The notes: generated by a model not told the origin, from the sequence alone. 64,000 nucleotides of DNA from an uncultured Flaviramulus sp. (GCA_947495125.1 CANLXL010000004.1:1-64000); one strand, 5' to 3'; shown: positions 1-10,426, numbered from the stretch's first letter. Translations and numbers: made by a program.

Positions 1-720
1 GTTAAAGTAGTTCCTGTTAAAGAAAAGGTCTCCACTGTTTGATCATCGGTATCGGTATCTATAGAACTTAAATCAACCGTACTATTGGCTACACCGTCAT
101 CTACCAAACCTAAAGATAAAGTAGTTCCTGATAAAGAAAAGGTCTCAACCGTCTGATCATCGGTATCTATGGAACTTAAATCCACGGTACTATCGGCTAC
201 ACCATCATCTACCAGACCCAAGGATAAAGTGGTTCCTGATAAAGAAAAGGTCTCAACCGTCTGATCATCGGTATCAACGCCAAGCGAACTTAAATCAACA
301 GTACTATCGGCTACGCCGTCATCTACAAGACCCAAGGTTAAAGTAGTTCCTGTTAAAGAAAAGGTCTCCACTGTTTGATCATCGGTATCGGTATCTATAG
401 AACTTAAATCAACCGTACTATCGGCAACACCGTCGTCTACAAGGCCTAAAGATAAGGTGGTTCCTGTTAAACTGAAAGTCTCTACAGTCTGGTCATCGGT
501 ATCTATGGAGCTTAAATCCACGGTACTGTTGGCTACACCATCATCTACCAAACCTAAAGATAAAGTAGTTCCTGATAAAGAAAAGGTCTCAACCGTCTGA
601 TCATCGGTATCTATTGAGCTTAAATCCGCGGTACTGTTGGCTACACCATCGTCTTCCAAGCCTAGGGATAAAGTAGTTCCTGTTAAAGCGAAGGTCTCTA
701 TAGTCTGGTCATCTGTACCC
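1..720 (-). repeat. Tandem coding repeats of 108-114 bp
   Basis: About seven in-frame copies encode 36-38 residues each, with the core DTDDQTVETFSLSGTTLSLGLVDDGV. Length differs because some copies have one extra Asp-Thr pair or a Gly-Val insertion before DTDDQ. Copies are nearly identical at DNA level, which points to recent duplication or homogenisation. The array continues past the left edge. Confidence 0.85.
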
Positions 721-3089
721 AAAGATGATAAATTAACCTGTAAAGTTCCTCCCCCATCTGTAAGCTCTAAATTAGCACCGTTTACCGCAAAAGTCTGGTT
801 TAATTCATTTGTAGAATCTTTATCTAAATCAGCGGCATCACTGGCAGCTAAATCGGCATCTGTTGCAAACACAGGATCTAAATCTATAGTAGTGCTGCCT
901 CCATTTTCATCTGTATAGGTAAAACTTCCATTGTTATTATTAACGATAGTTGTTAAGGTTTCCAGGTTGGCTACCAAATTGGTAAGGTCTAACTGGGTGG
1001 TAACACCATCTTCATCGGTATAGTCGATATTGACGTTATCCGGGTTAAGCGCTATACTGGTAAGTGTCTCTAAATTGCTTACACTTATATCGGTAGGCAC
1101 GCCATCTTCATCTATATATGTAAATGTTCCGTCATTATTATCAATAAGAGCAGTTAAGGATTGTAAATTAGCCACTATGGCACTCATATCCAGCTGCGTG
1201 GTCACCCCATCTTCATCGGTATAATCAATATTGGTGTCATCTATATTCAGCGCAATCGTAGTCACCGTCTCTAAATTTTTGACATCTATCACGGTGGCCC
1301 CACCGTCCTCATCGGTATAGGTAAAGGTTCCGTCATTATTATCAACTATGGTGGTTAGTGCCTCTAAATTGGCTACCAGATTGGTCATGTCTAACTGTGT
1401 AACCACACCATCTTCATCGGTATAATCAATATTGACATTATCCGGATTAAGTGCTATACTGGTAAGGGTTTCCAAATTACTGACATCAATAACACTGGTT
1501 CCGCCGTCTTCATCAGTATAGGTGAAAGTTCCGTTATTATTATCAACTAGTGTTGTTAAGGCTTCCAGGTTGGCTACAATGGCTGTCATGTCCAACTGTG
1601 TAGTCACACCGTCTTCATCGGTATAATCAATATTGGTGTCATCTATATTCAGCGCAATCGTAGTCAACGTCTCTAAATTCTTGACATCTATAACGGTGGC
1701 CCCACCGTCCTCATCGGTATAGGTAAAGGTTCCGTCATTATTATCAACTATGGTGGTTAGTGCCTCTAAATTGGCTACCAGATTGGTTAGGTCTAACTGT
1801 GTGACCACACCATCTTCATCGGTATAATCAATATTTACATTATCCGGATTAAGTGCTATGCTGGTAAGGGTTTCTAAATTGCTTACGTCTATAACGCTGG
1901 TTCCGCCGTCTTCATCAGTATAGGTGAAAGTTCCGTTATTATTATCAACCAGTGTTGTTAAGGCTTCCAGGTTGGCTACAATGGCTGTCATGTCCAACTG
2001 CGTGGTCACACCGTCTTCATCGGTATAATCAATATTGGTGTCATCTATATTCAGCGCAATCGTAGTCAACGTCTCTAAATTTTTGACATCTATCACGGTG
2101 GCCCCACCGTCCTCATCGGTATAGGTAAAGGTTCCGTTGTTGTTGTCTACAATGGTGGTTAGTGCCTCTAAATTGGCTACCAGATTGGTCATGTCTAACT
2201 GTGTGACCACACCATCTTCATCGATATAATCAATATTGACATTATCCGCATTAAGTGCTATGCTGGTAAGGGTTTCCAAATTACTGACATCAATAACACT
2301 GGTTCCGCCGTCTTCATCAGTATAGGTGAAAGTTCCGTTATTATTATCAACCAGTGTTGTTAAGGCTTCCAGGTTGGCTACAATGGCTGTCATGTCCAAC
2401 TGTGTAGTCACACCGTCTTCATCGGTATAATCAATATTGGTGTCATCTATATTCAGCGCAATCGTAGTCAACGTCTCTAAATTCTTGACATCTATAACGG
2501 TGGCCCCACCGTCCTCATCGGTATAAGTAAAGGTTCCGTTGTTGTTGTCTACAATGGTGGTTAATGCCTCTAAATTGGCTACCAGATTGGTCATGTCTAA
2601 CTGTGTGACCACACCGTTCTCGGCGGTATAGTCTAAATTGACGTTATCTGCATTGAGTGCCAAACGTGTTAAAGTCTCATTAGCCTTGATCATAGCGGCC
2701 ATATTAAGTATGCTCGCATTTCCATTTTCATCAATATAGGTAACGGTTCCATTCGCTATATTTTGACTGATGGACGTTAAGGATTGCAAACTGTTAACAT
2801 CATCAATATTGGCTAAGCGTTGCCATTTATTACCATCCCAATAATGGTAACCCGGTATTAAACCACCATTACTGGCGGTATTAAACACTAAAAGACTGGT
2901 AACATTACCATTGGTTATGGTGGCTACATCTGTAGATCCGGTTAATGCAAGCCTGGGAATTAAGACCCCTTTATCGCTTGCAACCACATCTAATTGAGCA
3001 GATTTATCAGGAAGTGGAGTTCCAACCCCAACCTGAGCATAAGTTGTTCCTAAAGTCAGGAACGCTGAAATAACAAGTAGTTTTTTCAC
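1..3089 (-). CDS. Giant secreted repeat protein, N-terminal part (partial)
   Basis: The reading frame is open from a GTG at 3089 to the left edge (about 1029 codons), so the C-terminus is missing. The N-terminus is a signal peptide (MKKLLVISAFLTLGTTYAQ) followed by the QVGVGTPLPDKSAQLDV leader region and a GYHYWDGNKWQRL motif common at the start of flavobacterial surface proteins. After about residue 145 come nine units of about 67 residues built on GTFTYTDEDGG, NLETLT and IDYTDEDGVxTQLDM. Nearest the left edge are 36-38 residue units of the form DDGVANSTVDLSSIDTDDQTVETFSLSGTTLSLGLV. It is very Asp/Thr rich and nearly free of Cys. I infer a secreted or surface filamentous protein, perhaps adhesive or structural. 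Whether it carries a sorting domain lies outside the window. Confidence 0.8.
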   Translation of the reverse strand, partial: MKKLLVISAFLTLGTTYAQVGVGTPLPDKSAQLDVVASDKGVLIPRLALTGSTDVATITNGNVTSLLVFNTASNGGLIPGYHYWDGNKWQRLANIDDVNSLQSLTSISQNIANGTVTYIDENGNASILNMAAMIKANETLTRLALNADNVNLDYTAENGVVTQLDMTNLVANLEALTTIVDNNNGTFTYTDEDGGATVIDVKNLETLTTIALNIDDTNIDYTDEDGVTTQLDMTAIVANLEALTTLVDNNNGTFTYTDEDGGTSVIDVSNLETLTSIALNADNVNIDYIDEDGVVTQLDMTNLVANLEALTTIVDNNNGTFTYTDEDGGATVIDVKNLETLTTIALNIDDTNIDYTDEDGVTTQLDMTAIVANLEALTTLVDNNNGTFTYTDEDGGTSVIDVSNLETLTSIALNPDNVNIDYTDEDGVVTQLDLTNLVANLEALTTIVDNNDGTFTYTDEDGGATVIDVKNLETLTTIALNIDDTNIDYTDEDGVTTQLDMTAIVANLEALTTLVDNNNGTFTYTDEDGGTSVIDVSNLETLTSIALNPDNVNIDYTDEDGVVTQLDMTNLVANLEALTTIVDNNDGTFTYTDEDGGATVIDVKNLETVTTIALNIDDTNIDYTDEDGVTTQLDMSAIVANLQSLTALIDNNDGTFTYIDEDGVPTDISVSNLETLTSIALNPDNVNIDYTDEDGVTTQLDLTNLVANLETLTTIVNNNNGSFTYTDENGGSTTIDLDPVFATDADLAASDAADLDKDSTNELNQTFAVNGANLELTDGGGTLQVNLSSLGTDDQTIETFALTGTTLSLGLEDDGVANSTADLSSIDTDDQTVETFSLSGTTLSLGLVDDGVANSTVDLSSIDTDDQTVETFSLTGTTLSLGLVDDGVADSTVDLSSIDTDTDDQTVETFSLTGTTLTLGLVDDGVADSTVDLSSLGVDTDDQTVETFSLSGTTLSLGLVDDGVADSTVDLSSIDTDDQTVETFSLSGTTLSLGLVDDGVANSTVDLSSIDTDTDDQTVETFSLTGTTL
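930..2650 (-). repeat. Tandem coding repeats of about 201 bp arranged as 402-bp dimers
   Basis: Nine copies of a roughly 67-residue unit sit in one frame; the QLDMT element recurs about every 201 bp from 988 to 2593. Alternate copies resemble each other more than neighbours do (GGATVIDVKNLETLTTIALNIDDTN alternating with GGTSVIDVSNLETLTSIALNADNVN). The recent amplification unit is therefore the 402-bp pair. A degenerate unit lies at the N-terminal end (about 2650-2800). Confidence 0.85.
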
Positions 3090-3387
3090 ATTGATCGATT
3101 TAAATTAATATTCATTTTTGTTTAATTGGTTTAATTTACACGCCATAAATAATCATGGACGTGTTAAAATTTTTCAATAACATGCTAGTCATACATGTTT
3201 AACTGATTTATAATATCTATTTGTTGTTCTAATTAAAACCTGGGTTATGTTTATCTTAATGTTTTATTATCTAAACTAAATTTTAGAATATCATGGGTAT
3301 GAGAGAAAATTCTAATAGATAAATATGTTTTTTAAATCATTTACTTTTGGTTTCATTTTTTTACGGTTATGTTATATTTTTTTATGG

Positions 3388-4023
3388 CTATGTTATTATT
3401 GCTGATTTTTCCGTCAGAAAAAGCGCATTGATACCAGAACAATAGTAACCACCTTGATGGTAATTCCAGTGCCGGTCAAAATAAGACTGTGCGTCCTTAA
3501 TGTCTGCCTTAAAGGCTATCTTAAAATTATCTGCGCATGTACCAATCTTATAAACATCATTGAGACCCGAATACCAGGTTTTCCAGTAATAACCCATCTT
3601 TAACTTTCTAGCGTTTACAGATTTGTTTACCCACACCATAAATGCGGGATGATGGTCAGTTCTACCAGTTTTAACTGGAATAAGTGTGTTATAATAGCTT
3701 ATTGTCTCGGTATAGATACAGCGAACCTCTGGTTCCGGTTTGAAGGAATTGAAGCCAGTAGAAAGCGCCCTTAAGTTAGGGTCTACTCTTAAAGTCTTAT
3801 CGTAAATTAATTCTAAACCTTGCCCATATCGTTGGGCTGTTATATGGTTTGGTATTACGCCCAAACTAATTTGACCGAATGCGACACTAATAGAATGAAG
3901 ACTGTCCGCGAGATTTCCATCAACAGTAAAATTCGTTCGTTGCGTCCTCAATTGAATAATTGAAAACAAAAGAGAACTACACAGCAATAATCTATATAAT
4001 AAACAGGTATTTCTTTTTATCAT
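3388..4023 (-). CDS. Unrecognised secreted protein
   Basis: A 211-residue protein that I do not recognise. It starts with a basic and then hydrophobic stretch (MIKRNTCLLYRLLLCSSLLFSIIQL), which looks like a signal peptide or membrane anchor. The rest is mixed and soluble with three Cys (CIYTE, GTCADN and YYCSGINALF), which could form a disulphide outside the cytoplasm. It stands alone, with gene-poor DNA upstream and the leader of the repeat-protein gene downstream. Amino-acid composition looks like a real protein, but there is no domain or neighbour that hints at function. Confidence 0.55.
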   Translation of the reverse strand: MIKRNTCLLYRLLLCSSLLFSIIQLRTQRTNFTVDGNLADSLHSISVAFGQISLGVIPNHITAQRYGQGLELIYDKTLRVDPNLRALSTGFNSFKPEPEVRCIYTETISYYNTLIPVKTGRTDHHPAFMVWVNKSVNARKLKMGYYWKTWYSGLNDVYKIGTCADNFKIAFKADIKDAQSYFDRHWNYHQGGYYCSGINALFLTEKSAIIT

Positions 4024-5325
4024 GATTTAAGGCACATAAAAGAGTGTTTATGTATTTCGTTGGCAAAATGCAATAGTTTATCTGTATCTTAAAAAGATTG
4101 CGGTGTACAAAAAAGTGTACAAAATTATAGAAGTGCTTAAAATCAATGAGTAACGATAGAAGTATAACCTATTTTGTTATCGTTAGTTTTTTGCGTGATT
4201 GAGAAAAAGTAAATTTAATGCTCCGGAAAGGGATTTTTCTTCAGGAACATCAGAACCGGAATACACAACACCATTCTGATTTATGATTCTTGTTCCATTT
4301 AATCTTTTTTTGGTTTTTTTATAAAGAGATCATGTCTTATTCTTAAGGTTTGGTTTGAAAGCATATGGTCATAAAAATCTCAACGAATGAGGATGCTTTA
4401 GCTTCGCTGAATTTTGAAGATTATCTATTCCTCATCTTATGGCCTTTGCAACGAGCTTACTAAGGTCTAAACACTAATGACTTGCGACTAAATTTCAGTT
4501 TACTAATTCGTGCCCAGGGCGCAGTCGAAGTGTTATTGATAATTCACAGGAGTCTAGATATTGTGAATTGCTTTCTTTTTTATTTGGGATAAAACTAAAA
4601 CCAATCTACGAAAAACATGAATAAGATTCTATATCTTAAAGATACTATTAAATGACACTAATATGAATGAAGCCACCACATTAGATTACAAAAAAATGCT
4701 AAATTTTGTGCATCTATTTCTCATTAATTCATCGATACCAAATTATTTCCGAGTTACGAATTAATTTTATGAAATGTATAGTCTTTTACCTAATGCTCAT
4801 GGTCAAAGAATATTTATGAATAATGTACAAAAACAATGGGTAGCACTAATAATTTTATACGAAGCACTGGCTAATCTTGAAAATGATGCCAATATTCCGG
4901 TTGGATTAGAAACTGCAAATATTCAAATTGCATGCTAGGCAGGTATCGGTCTTTTAAAAAACCTAGATTGGAGATACCAGAATCACATGACAAATAAGGA
5001 TACCGATAATATTACTTTGATTCTTCAAAACTATTTTGTAAATCTATAGATATGGACCATTTGAGTAATATGATACAGCTTATCCAGACGATCATACCAC
5101 CTTTAAGGGAGGTGTAGCCACAATGAATTAAGGCTATTGTTGGCTATAGTGTTAGACTTCAGCAAAAAGTGAACTTTTAAAGGGTTAAATCAGTTGTTAA
5201 ATCAGTTTTATGAATAAGGGAGCTGATTTAATGATGCTAAAAACTGATGGTATTCTATTTTTTATTCATAAAAGCATTGATAAAAAGCTTTAAAGGATAA
5301 TTATAATTTATTGATTTGAAATAGA
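4024..5325. other. Gene-poor stretch with decayed coding remnants
   Basis: No intact gene of convincing size is visible. Short protein-like pieces survive in different frames. On the minus strand at about 4198-4340 a frame ends in EEKSLSGALNLLFLNHAKN. A plus-strand remnant at 4765-5150 is listed separately. Two near-identical GTGTACAAAA copies lie at about 4104-4130 and a GC-richer patch (CCCAGGGCGCAGTCGAAG) at 4513-4530 resembles dispersed intergenic elements of this group. No transposase, integrase or inverted-repeat ends are seen. Confidence 0.4.
4765..5150 (+). pseudogene. Remnant of an unrecognised gene
   Basis: From the ATG at 4774 a frame reads protein-like sequence (MYSLLPNAHGQRIFMNNVQK and onward) up to a TAG at 4936, then continues in the same frame with another plausible segment to a TAG near 5047. 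A different frame then reads DTAYPDDHTTFKGGVATMN at about 5080-5130. Stops and a frame change inside sequence that still looks coding suggest a broken gene. I cannot name the family. It could also be a short expressed peptide of 54 residues. Confidence 0.3.
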
Positions 5326-5358
5326 TTGCATGACACTAATCTAAAATATAGATGTATT

Positions 5359-8300
5359 ATGCTTAATTTATTGCAAAAAAGTATTACAAAAGTTACTCTT
5401 GTAGTTTTTGTGTTTTTAGTATTATTTTCTCAAGGAGCAAAAGGGCAATCAGGTATTCCTAATAACTTAAATGTAACCAATGAAACATCTAACGGGTTTA
5501 CATTGAACTGGACTGCACCAACAGGCTATACTATTCAAGGATATAATTTATATAAGAATGGTAGTTATGTAGCGTGGGTAAATGGAGCTTCATTATCGTA
5601 TAACTTTTCAGGAATTATTCAAGACGTGAGTTATGCTTATGTGGTAAAAGCTATCGATGAATCATTTGTTGAGCATTCCAGTGCTACTTTTAATTTTACA
5701 CTTGGAGGCGGTGGAGGCGTAGATACTCAAGTACCAACTGCTCCAACATTATCCTCATCAAATATTACGTCAAATTCTATAGATTTATCTTGGAATGGTG
5801 CAACAGACAATGTTGGTGTTACGGGTTATAAATTGTATCAGGATGGTAGTTTAATTGCATCACCATCAGTAACATCATATTCTGTTACCGGTTTATCGGC
5901 ATCAACATCTTATGTGTATACGGTAAAAGCTTTAGATGCAGCTGGTAATGAATCCGTTTTAAGTAATGCAGCCAATATAACAACAAATTCAGCTTCAGAT
6001 AATCAGCCGCCTTCAGTTCCTGAAGGTTTATCCAGCTCAAATATAACTTCAAATTCATTCAATTTAAGTTGGAATGCTTCTTCAGATAACGTTGGTGTCA
6101 CAAGTTATAGGGTTTATATAAATGGAGTCTTAAACAAGTCTTTGGCAGGAACTACTACAACTATAACCGGGCTTAGTGCAGCAATCACCTATAATGTGTC
6201 AGTGTCAGCTTTAGATGCCGCAGCCAATGAATCTGCACAAAGTAGTTCACATCCTGTGACAACAAGTGCTTCATCGTCAAGTGATGTCCCAACAAATTTA
6301 AATGCTAGCAATGCTACGGCTACAGGTTTTATACTCAACTGGACCGCGCCAACAAATTACACGGTTGCCGGGTATAATATTTATTTAAATACAGATCAAA
6401 CATGGTTGGCCTGGGTCAATGCAGGAACAACGTCTTATGTTGTTGATGCAAATGCTCATGCCAGCATAACACCCGGAGTAGGTTATAATTATATTGTAAC
6501 GGCTTATAACCCATCATGGCAACCTTTTTCTAACACATTGGCTTATACTATTGGCGGCGGCGGAGCAGATACGCAAGCACCTACGGCTCCAACATTGACG
6601 TCATCAAATATTACTGCAAACGCCGTAGATTTATCATGGCATGGTGCATCAGACAACGTTGGTGTTACGGGTTATAAGGTATATCAGGATGGTACTTTGA
6701 TTGCATCTCCGGTAGGAACCTCGCATTCAGCTACCGGTTTATCGGCATTAACCGCTTATGCGTTTACCGTAAAGGCTATAGATGCAGCCGGTAATGCATC
6801 TGTTTCCAGTAATGTTGAAAATATCACAACCAGTAGCGGCGGGGCATCAGTAGTAGTGCACAATAACACGTTATTGGCTTATATTGGAAGAATAGATCAG
6901 AGAAATTTTCAATTTACTAAAGTAGAATGGCCCGGAGCAGGTGTGAGAATGAAATTTCAGGGAAGTACCCTCAAGGCCAAAATTAATTGCATAGCAAATA
7001 ACGGTCATAATTACGCTATGGTTATCATTGATGGTATACCACAGCCTAAACTTGTGCTTACGGCGGGAACATCGGTTTATACTTTGGCATCGGGTTTGGA
7101 CAGCAATCAATCGCATACGGCAGAAGTGTATAAAATAACCGATGGTTATGATGGCTATATCGCTTTCGAAGCGTTTGAATTACAAGCTGGAAAAACCTTA
7201 GAACCCTATACCAAACCTCAATATAAAATAGAATATTATGGTGATTCGCAAACAGTTGGCTATGCTATTGATGATTTTGTAAGAGCAAATGGTGGTGATG
7301 ATGGCGGACCGGCCTATAAAAATAACTACTATTCTTATTCAGGTTTGGCGTCCAGAGCATTAAATGCAGAATACCATACGGTTGCAAGGTCCGGAATAGC
7401 TTTAAAATCTGATCTATGGAATGGTGTGCCAATGACAACAACCTATACACGGGTTTTAGATTCTGATGCTAATTACGCCTGGGATTTTTCAAAATGGAAA
7501 CCAGATCTGATAGTGATTAATTTAGGGCAAAATGATCACTGGAATGCGGCAAACAATGGCGATATTACATCGAACTATGAAGCGTTTGTAAATGCGGTAA
7601 GAAGCAAATATGTTGGGGGAGATCAAATTCCCGTGGTTTTATCGCTGGGCGACATGGATGCGGCTAACAATCCGAATTATCAAAACTATGTTACTAATGC
7701 AGCGGCTAATCTGGGTTCAAATACATATGCACTTATCTTTCCTTATACAGCCGGTAATGTTAACACCCCGGGTTCTATGGGGCATCCAAGCAGGGCAAGA
7801 GCACAAACAATGTCTAATTTATTGGTGAATTTGGTTCAATCAAATAACTTGTTAGGCAACACGACACCTCCAACAAATCAAGTATTGCACGAGGTTATCA
7901 GTAATTGGGATGATACTACTCCGGGATGGGTATCTAGTGATTGTCATTATACTACGGTGTCTAATCCATTATCAAACAATGATAATAATACAGGAAGTTG
8001 TGGAAAAATGGTTACTAATGGCGGGGCTTATCCATTATTAAAACTTGAACCCGGAGGAACCTATGATTTTAATACCAAACCGTATTTTAGAATGAAAATT
8101 AATGGTGCTAGCGATAGAGGGCTGGTGATGTTGAAATTTGAAAATCCGGATAATTCTCAATCCTACTACAAAACGGCATTTGTACATGGCAAAGGTGAGA
8201 CGGGTTGGGAGGATCTGACTTTTGATATGCGTGGAGCTCCATCAGGGTTATTTACCAGGCTGGTGGTTCTGGTAGATTTAGGAGATTATAATGGCACAAA

Positions 8301-10110
8301 TGGAGATATCTGGTACATTGATGAAATTGAAAGGTTTACCAAGACAGGAGATACTCAGGCGCCATCAGTCCCTATGGGGATAGCAGCAGGTGACCAAGGG
8401 CAAAACCTTATGACGGTGTCATGGGACAAGTCTACCGATAATTCTCAGGTTGAGAGCTACGAGGTCTTTGTGAATGGTAGCCTGTTTACAACCTCAAAAT
8501 CTAATACGGTTTTAATATATAATCTTCAGCCGGGGACGTCTTATAATATACAGGTAAAGGCTGTAGATATGGCAGGAAATAAATCTGCACTCAGTACTGT
8601 ATTAGCAGCATCAACTATTACAGATCCGGGTTCTGTAGTTCCTGATGATTTTAACTACATTTTGGGAACACAAACATTTAAACCCAATTATCAGTTCACA
8701 GATGCCAATGGGCTTATTGAAACGGCTAATGGTATGATAGCCATGGGATCTAATATTTTAAAAATGACCCTGCAACCAGGTAATTATATAGAACCCGATC
8801 CGGGTTATGTGGCGCCTATGGATGCTATTAATAACTATCCTTTTTTAAAAGAGGCTATGGATATGCCGCAGAATAAGTACATTTTTTTATGGGTATATTC
8901 TCCAAATGTTTGGATTCGGGATGATGGTATGCGATCTGATGAGTTAGCAAGTGAAGACACCACCATTTATAATCTGACCAAATATTTATTGCAACAGTAT
9001 AGTGGTACAGATAAAACATTCTTTATTGGTCAGTGGGAGGCAGATTGGGAATTGGTTAATGATGTATCGGGTATTGAAGATTGGAATCAAAATAAACCAA
9101 CAGTAGATCAACATAGAATAGATGGCATGATTGCCCAGATTAATACAAGACAGGCGGCTATGGACAGAGCAAAATCAGAAGGCGGGTTTAGTGGCGTACA
9201 GGTATATAATTATACTGAAGTAAATTTACCAAAGGCAAGGACTTTGGATCAAGGTTTAAAGAGCATGCTATCAGATGTGTTACCGCATGTTAATGTAGAC
9301 TTTGTATCATACTCCTGTTACGACGCAATTAGAAATTATAGTGATGAAGCTACAATAAAATCAAACCTGAATACGGTTATGGATGCTCTTCAAAATGCAC
9401 TTCCTGCAAAAGCCGGCCTTCCTTTTGAAAAACGTGTTTTTATTGGAGAGTTTGGATTTCCAAACGGGCGGGAGGATAAATATAACAACTACGCAGAGCC
9501 ACAAAATCAGGAAGATCAGGACCTGTGGTCCAGATATGCTATGAAGGCAGCCATTGAATGGGGAACACCATTTGCATTATATTGGACCTTCTATGGTAAT
9601 GAACATAAGACTGTAGACGGTATTGATTGGAATACACAAAATGGCTATTGGATGATAGATAACATTAACCGCAAGCAAAAAATATATTATACATATAAGC
9701 ATTATTATGCCGCAGCAAAACAGGGTGTTATTGATTTTGCAAATGCCAATGGAGGAAGCTTACCAACAGAAGCTCAGTTTAAAACCATAGCTTTGAACGC
9801 TTTAGATGGGGTTTCCAATTCGCCCTCTAAGCGTGCAAAGGAAAAACTGGTACTTGATGAAAATAAATCATTGGACCATATTGTGGTGTACCCCAATCCG
9901 GTAACAGACAGGTTGTATATTACTAATAATAATTTAGAGATAAAACATTTAAGATTATATAGCCTGGCCGGACGTGAAATATTATCGGCTACATGCAGGA
10001 GTAAAGGGGTGATCAATCTGGATCTTTCAGGTATTGCTAAAGGACTATATTTTATTAATATTTCTACAATAAAAGAAGAATCGCACATATTTAAGTTTGT
10101 CAAAAAATAA
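5359..10110 (+). CDS. Type IX-secreted CE2-like acetylesterase with C-terminal TIM-barrel glycosidase domain
   Basis: An unusually long enzyme of 1583 residues. Order: signal peptide (to about residue 30), five fibronectin type III-like modules (about 35-495), a beta-sandwich plus SGNH hydrolase pair as in carbohydrate esterase family 2 (about 500-840), a jelly-roll module that may bind carbohydrate (about 850-1000), another FN3, a catalytic-looking barrel (about 1100-1470), and a C-terminal type IX sorting domain (VYPNPVTDRLYI, ending FKFVKK). Visible SGNH residues are Ser630 in YYGDSQ, Asn725 in LGQND and His809 in GHPSR. The barrel has Glu1227 or Glu1231 (QWEADWE) and Glu1364 (IGEFG) as candidate acid/base and nucleophile. 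CE2 enzymes remove acetyl groups from mannan and similar glycans, which fits the mannan-type locus next door. A TTG at 5326 gives a longer frame, but the ATG at 5359 directly precedes the signal peptide. Confidence 0.85.
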   Translation: MLNLLQKSITKVTLVVFVFLVLFSQGAKGQSGIPNNLNVTNETSNGFTLNWTAPTGYTIQGYNLYKNGSYVAWVNGASLSYNFSGIIQDVSYAYVVKAIDESFVEHSSATFNFTLGGGGGVDTQVPTAPTLSSSNITSNSIDLSWNGATDNVGVTGYKLYQDGSLIASPSVTSYSVTGLSASTSYVYTVKALDAAGNESVLSNAANITTNSASDNQPPSVPEGLSSSNITSNSFNLSWNASSDNVGVTSYRVYINGVLNKSLAGTTTTITGLSAAITYNVSVSALDAAANESAQSSSHPVTTSASSSSDVPTNLNASNATATGFILNWTAPTNYTVAGYNIYLNTDQTWLAWVNAGTTSYVVDANAHASITPGVGYNYIVTAYNPSWQPFSNTLAYTIGGGGADTQAPTAPTLTSSNITANAVDLSWHGASDNVGVTGYKVYQDGTLIASPVGTSHSATGLSALTAYAFTVKAIDAAGNASVSSNVENITTSSGGASVVVHNNTLLAYIGRIDQRNFQFTKVEWPGAGVRMKFQGSTLKAKINCIANNGHNYAMVIIDGIPQPKLVLTAGTSVYTLASGLDSNQSHTAEVYKITDGYDGYIAFEAFELQAGKTLEPYTKPQYKIEYYGDSQTVGYAIDDFVRANGGDDGGPAYKNNYYSYSGLASRALNAEYHTVARSGIALKSDLWNGVPMTTTYTRVLDSDANYAWDFSKWKPDLIVINLGQNDHWNAANNGDITSNYEAFVNAVRSKYVGGDQIPVVLSLGDMDAANNPNYQNYVTNAAANLGSNTYALIFPYTAGNVNTPGSMGHPSRARAQTMSNLLVNLVQSNNLLGNTTPPTNQVLHEVISNWDDTTPGWVSSDCHYTTVSNPLSNNDNNTGSCGKMVTNGGAYPLLKLEPGGTYDFNTKPYFRMKINGASDRGLVMLKFENPDNSQSYYKTAFVHGKGETGWEDLTFDMRGAPSGLFTRLVVLVDLGDYNGTNGDIWYIDEIERFTKTGDTQAPSVPMGIAAGDQGQNLMTVSWDKSTDNSQVESYEVFVNGSLFTTSKSNTVLIYNLQPGTSYNIQVKAVDMAGNKSALSTVLAASTITDPGSVVPDDFNYILGTQTFKPNYQFTDANGLIETANGMIAMGSNILKMTLQPGNYIEPDPGYVAPMDAINNYPFLKEAMDMPQNKYIFLWVYSPNVWIRDDGMRSDELASEDTTIYNLTKYLLQQYSGTDKTFFIGQWEADWELVNDVSGIEDWNQNKPTVDQHRIDGMIAQINTRQAAMDRAKSEGGFSGVQVYNYTEVNLPKARTLDQGLKSMLSDVLPHVNVDFVSYSCYDAIRNYSDEATIKSNLNTVMDALQNALPAKAGLPFEKRVFIGEFGFPNGREDKYNNYAEPQNQEDQDLWSRYAMKAAIEWGTPFALYWTFYGNEHKTVDGIDWNTQNGYWMIDNINRKQKIYYTYKHYYAAAKQGVIDFANANGGSLPTEAQFKTIALNALDGVSNSPSKRAKEKLVLDENKSLDHIVVYPNPVTDRLYITNNNLEIKHLRLYSLAGREILSATCRSKGVINLDLSGIAKGLYFINISTIKEESHIFKFVKK

Positions 10111-10135
10111 TTAAGATTGGTAGCAGCATGATGAA

Positions 10136-10170
10136 AAAGATTGTCAATACAATTGGCAGTCTTTTTTTTT
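10136..10170 (+). terminator. Rho-independent terminator
   Basis: A 13-bp stem with two G-T pairs (AAAGATTGTCAAT / ATTGGCAGTCTTT), a 3-base loop and a run of nine T follows the stop codon of the esterase gene by 26 bp. The rest of the gap to 10426 shows no gene or clear signal. Confidence 0.85.
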
Positions 10171-10426
10171 GCCCTGGTACCAGCTAAAATTTAGCAGGTT
10201 ATTAAACAAAATTCACTAAAGCTATAAAGTAAGATTAACGTTCTGGTATTTAAATTCTCATATTATTCAGTTTGACCTTTTTTACGAAATGATTTCATTT
10301 GTGCTGTTCATCTAAGCGGCGTTTTGTACGCTGTTGTTAAGCTCGAAAAGAACAAGGTTTTTGAAGGAGGTATGTCCTTTATTGAAGATAATATAAGTTT
10401 AGAATGGTAGTCTAAAAAAACAATTA

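Noticed and set aside
637-1224. Plus-strand open frames inside the repeat gene
   Set aside because: They are antisense shadows of the long minus-strand frame and consist of low-complexity Ser/Val translation of the repeats.
1-2650. Regular direct repeats that could suggest a CRISPR array or satellite DNA
   Set aside because: The repeats are contiguous, in one open frame behind a signal peptide, and have no unique spacers.
5326-5358. TTG start for the large esterase
   Set aside because: The ATG at 5359 sits right before the signal peptide; the extra eleven residues have no role.
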